Below are positions 63,101 to 64,000 of a stretch of DNA of 64,000 nucleotides, piece by piece. The notes under the pieces were generated by a model. The model had not been told where the DNA came from. It saw only the letters and a program-made list of their open reading frames with translations, and made no database searches. The position numbers and the translations under genes are program-made. Each line of letters opens with the position of its first letter. The first letter of the stretch is position 1. Where the stretch lies: positions 62,001-126,000 of the forward strand of contig JALCNP010000003.1 in the NCBI GenBank assembly GCA_022649135.1, in the 5' to 3' direction. Source of the stretch: Bifidobacterium sp. Its GTDB lineage: Bacteria; Actinomycetota; Actinomycetes; Actinomycetales; Bifidobacteriaceae.

Positions 63101-63113
63101 TGGCCCAGAGGTC
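63087..63113. other. Attachment core of the right-hand element at the tRNA-Met anticodon loop
   Basis: GACCTCTGGG and CCCAGAGGTC are perfect 10-bp inverted arms around the 7-base centre TTATTGG. This is the geometry of a tyrosine recombinase core site. The left arm and part of the centre are tRNA-Met sequence; the right side belongs to the element. Confidence 0.7.
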
Positions 63114-63183
63114 ACATGTTCAAAGCGACCGTGGCCCCGAACGACCCACGTTCATTCTAACGGCGTGAGCACGATGAAGTTCC

Positions 63184-64000
63184 ATGAAGAAGACAATGCC
63201 GTCGCCCCAGTGGCGAGAATCAATCAGCACATGGCTGGAAACGCTCACAGCAGCGAGCCTCAGCCCTGAAACCATCCGAACCCGCCGCCACCAGATGACG
63301 ACGCTCAGCAACGAACTGAACGGGTCACCCCTCGACGTGGACGGAGAGACACTGCTCCACTGGTTCGCCATCCACGAGTGGAAGCCAGAAACCCGCAAGG
63401 GATACAGGAACGCCGCAGTCTCATACTTCGGGTGGATGCAGACCAGCGCAAGACGGCAGGACAATCCCGCCGATGCCCTGCCCAGCGTTCGCCGCCCCTC
63501 ACCACATCCGAGACCATGCCCTGACCGGGTCATACTTTCCGCGCTGGGACGTGCGAACGAGACGGAAACGCTGATGATCCGGCTCGGTGCGGAATGCGGG
63601 CTGAGACGTGCCGAGATCGCGCAGGTCAACAGCCGTGACGTGATGGACGACCTGCTCGGTCGCTCACTGATCGTGCACGGCAAAGGCGACAAGCAACGCA
63701 TCGTGCCATTGCCCGATGATCTGGCCGACAGCATCGAGACCTGCCACGGGTGGCTGTTCCCCGGACGATGGAGCGGACACGTCGAAGCGAGCTACATCGG
63801 CAAGCATGTGGTTCGGCTGCTCGGCGACGGGTGGACCGCGCACAGTCTGCGACATCGATACGCCACCACTACCTATGCCGCCACACATGACCTCTACCTG
63901 GTCTCCAAGCTACTCGGGCACGAGAGCATGGAAACCACGCAACGCTACGTCGCCATGCCGGACAACAGGCTTCGCAGCGCACTTTCCGCCGTCTCCCTGG
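63184..64000 (+). CDS. Tyrosine integrase of a second element, 3' end outside window
   Basis: An uninterrupted frame of 272 codons runs from ATG 63184 to the window edge. All tyrosine-recombinase catalytic residues are visible: Arg in ECGLRRAEIAQ, Lys in VHGKGDKQR, the HxxR box in TAHSLRHRYAT, His in LLGHESM and the nucleophile Tyr in TTQRYVAM. A SAM-like core-binding domain precedes them (WRESISTWLETLTAASLSPE). A stop codon lies in frame just upstream, so the start is 63184 or ATG 63196. It lies 70 bases from the tRNA-Met attachment core and reads into the element. Confidence 0.92.
   Translation, partial: MKKTMPSPQWRESISTWLETLTAASLSPETIRTRRHQMTTLSNELNGSPLDVDGETLLHWFAIHEWKPETRKGYRNAAVSYFGWMQTSARRQDNPADALPSVRRPSPHPRPCPDRVILSALGRANETETLMIRLGAECGLRRAEIAQVNSRDVMDDLLGRSLIVHGKGDKQRIVPLPDDLADSIETCHGWLFPGRWSGHVEASYIGKHVVRLLGDGWTAHSLRHRYATTTYAATHDLYLVSKLLGHESMETTQRYVAMPDNRLRSALSAVSL

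Noticed and set aside
63062..63113. A complete tRNA gene
   Set aside because: Only the T-arm, acceptor 3' strand and anticodon 3' arm are present; the anticodon is altered and the 5' half is missing.

Overview
The window reads as a high-GC Gram-positive chromosome of the Bifidobacterium type (Bifidobacteriaceae). The evidence is the gene set (gatB, a DUF2469 protein, rho with a long disordered N-terminus, a GlnR-type regulator, glgE, a GH42 beta-galactosidase, several LacI/sugar-transporter loci, and a LicT-PTS-glcP-like group) together with LAATG-type sortase anchoring. No 16S rRNA or complete tRNA is present, so the genus is an inference.

Layout. 1-20.5 kb is conserved core: the end of gatB, an acetyltransferase, DUF2469, an FAD oxidoreductase, rho, a class I aminotransferase divergent from an Lrp/AsnC regulator, chorismate mutase, valS, an oligopeptide-type binding protein, nth, glnR, a membrane protein, mntP, ppa and glgE. 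20.8-34.1 kb is accessory: a sortase-anchored surface protein, a TetR/DHA2 exporter pair, a beta-galactoside locus (transporter, GH42, LacI, palindromic operator), a frameshifted sugar transporter, and a GAPDH gene that shares an operator sequence with an adjacent TetR gene. 34.5-44.6 kb is one alpha-glucoside locus (LacI, binding protein, GH13, two permeases, GH31, YesL). 44.6-51.0 kb holds an MFS gene and a LicT antiterminator with a beta-glucoside/glucose-type PTS, divergent from a sugar porter. The porter's leader carries an RNA antiterminator target overlapping a terminator.

51.1-55.9 kb is a decaying region rich in short tandem repeats. A MarR gene faces a catabolic acetolactate synthase interrupted by one amber codon, followed by a truncated MFS gene with an in-frame TAG and a TetR gene with an in-frame TGA.

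56.0-63.0 kb is an integrated element of about 7 kb bounded by a 23-bp direct repeat. It carries a tyrosine integrase whose 3' end crosses one repeat, a structured-RNA candidate, an excisionase-like gene, and what I consider the most interesting system in the window: a compact RiPP cluster. The cluster has a 32-residue precursor ending in Cys, a radical SAM/SPASM maturase, an EpiD/HFCD-type flavoprotein cysteine decarboxylase, a divergent ArsR-type regulator and an MFS exporter. The maturase and exporter each carry a single frameshift. The window ends in a second integrase lying beside a tRNA-Met 3' half whose anticodon loop is the apparent crossover site.
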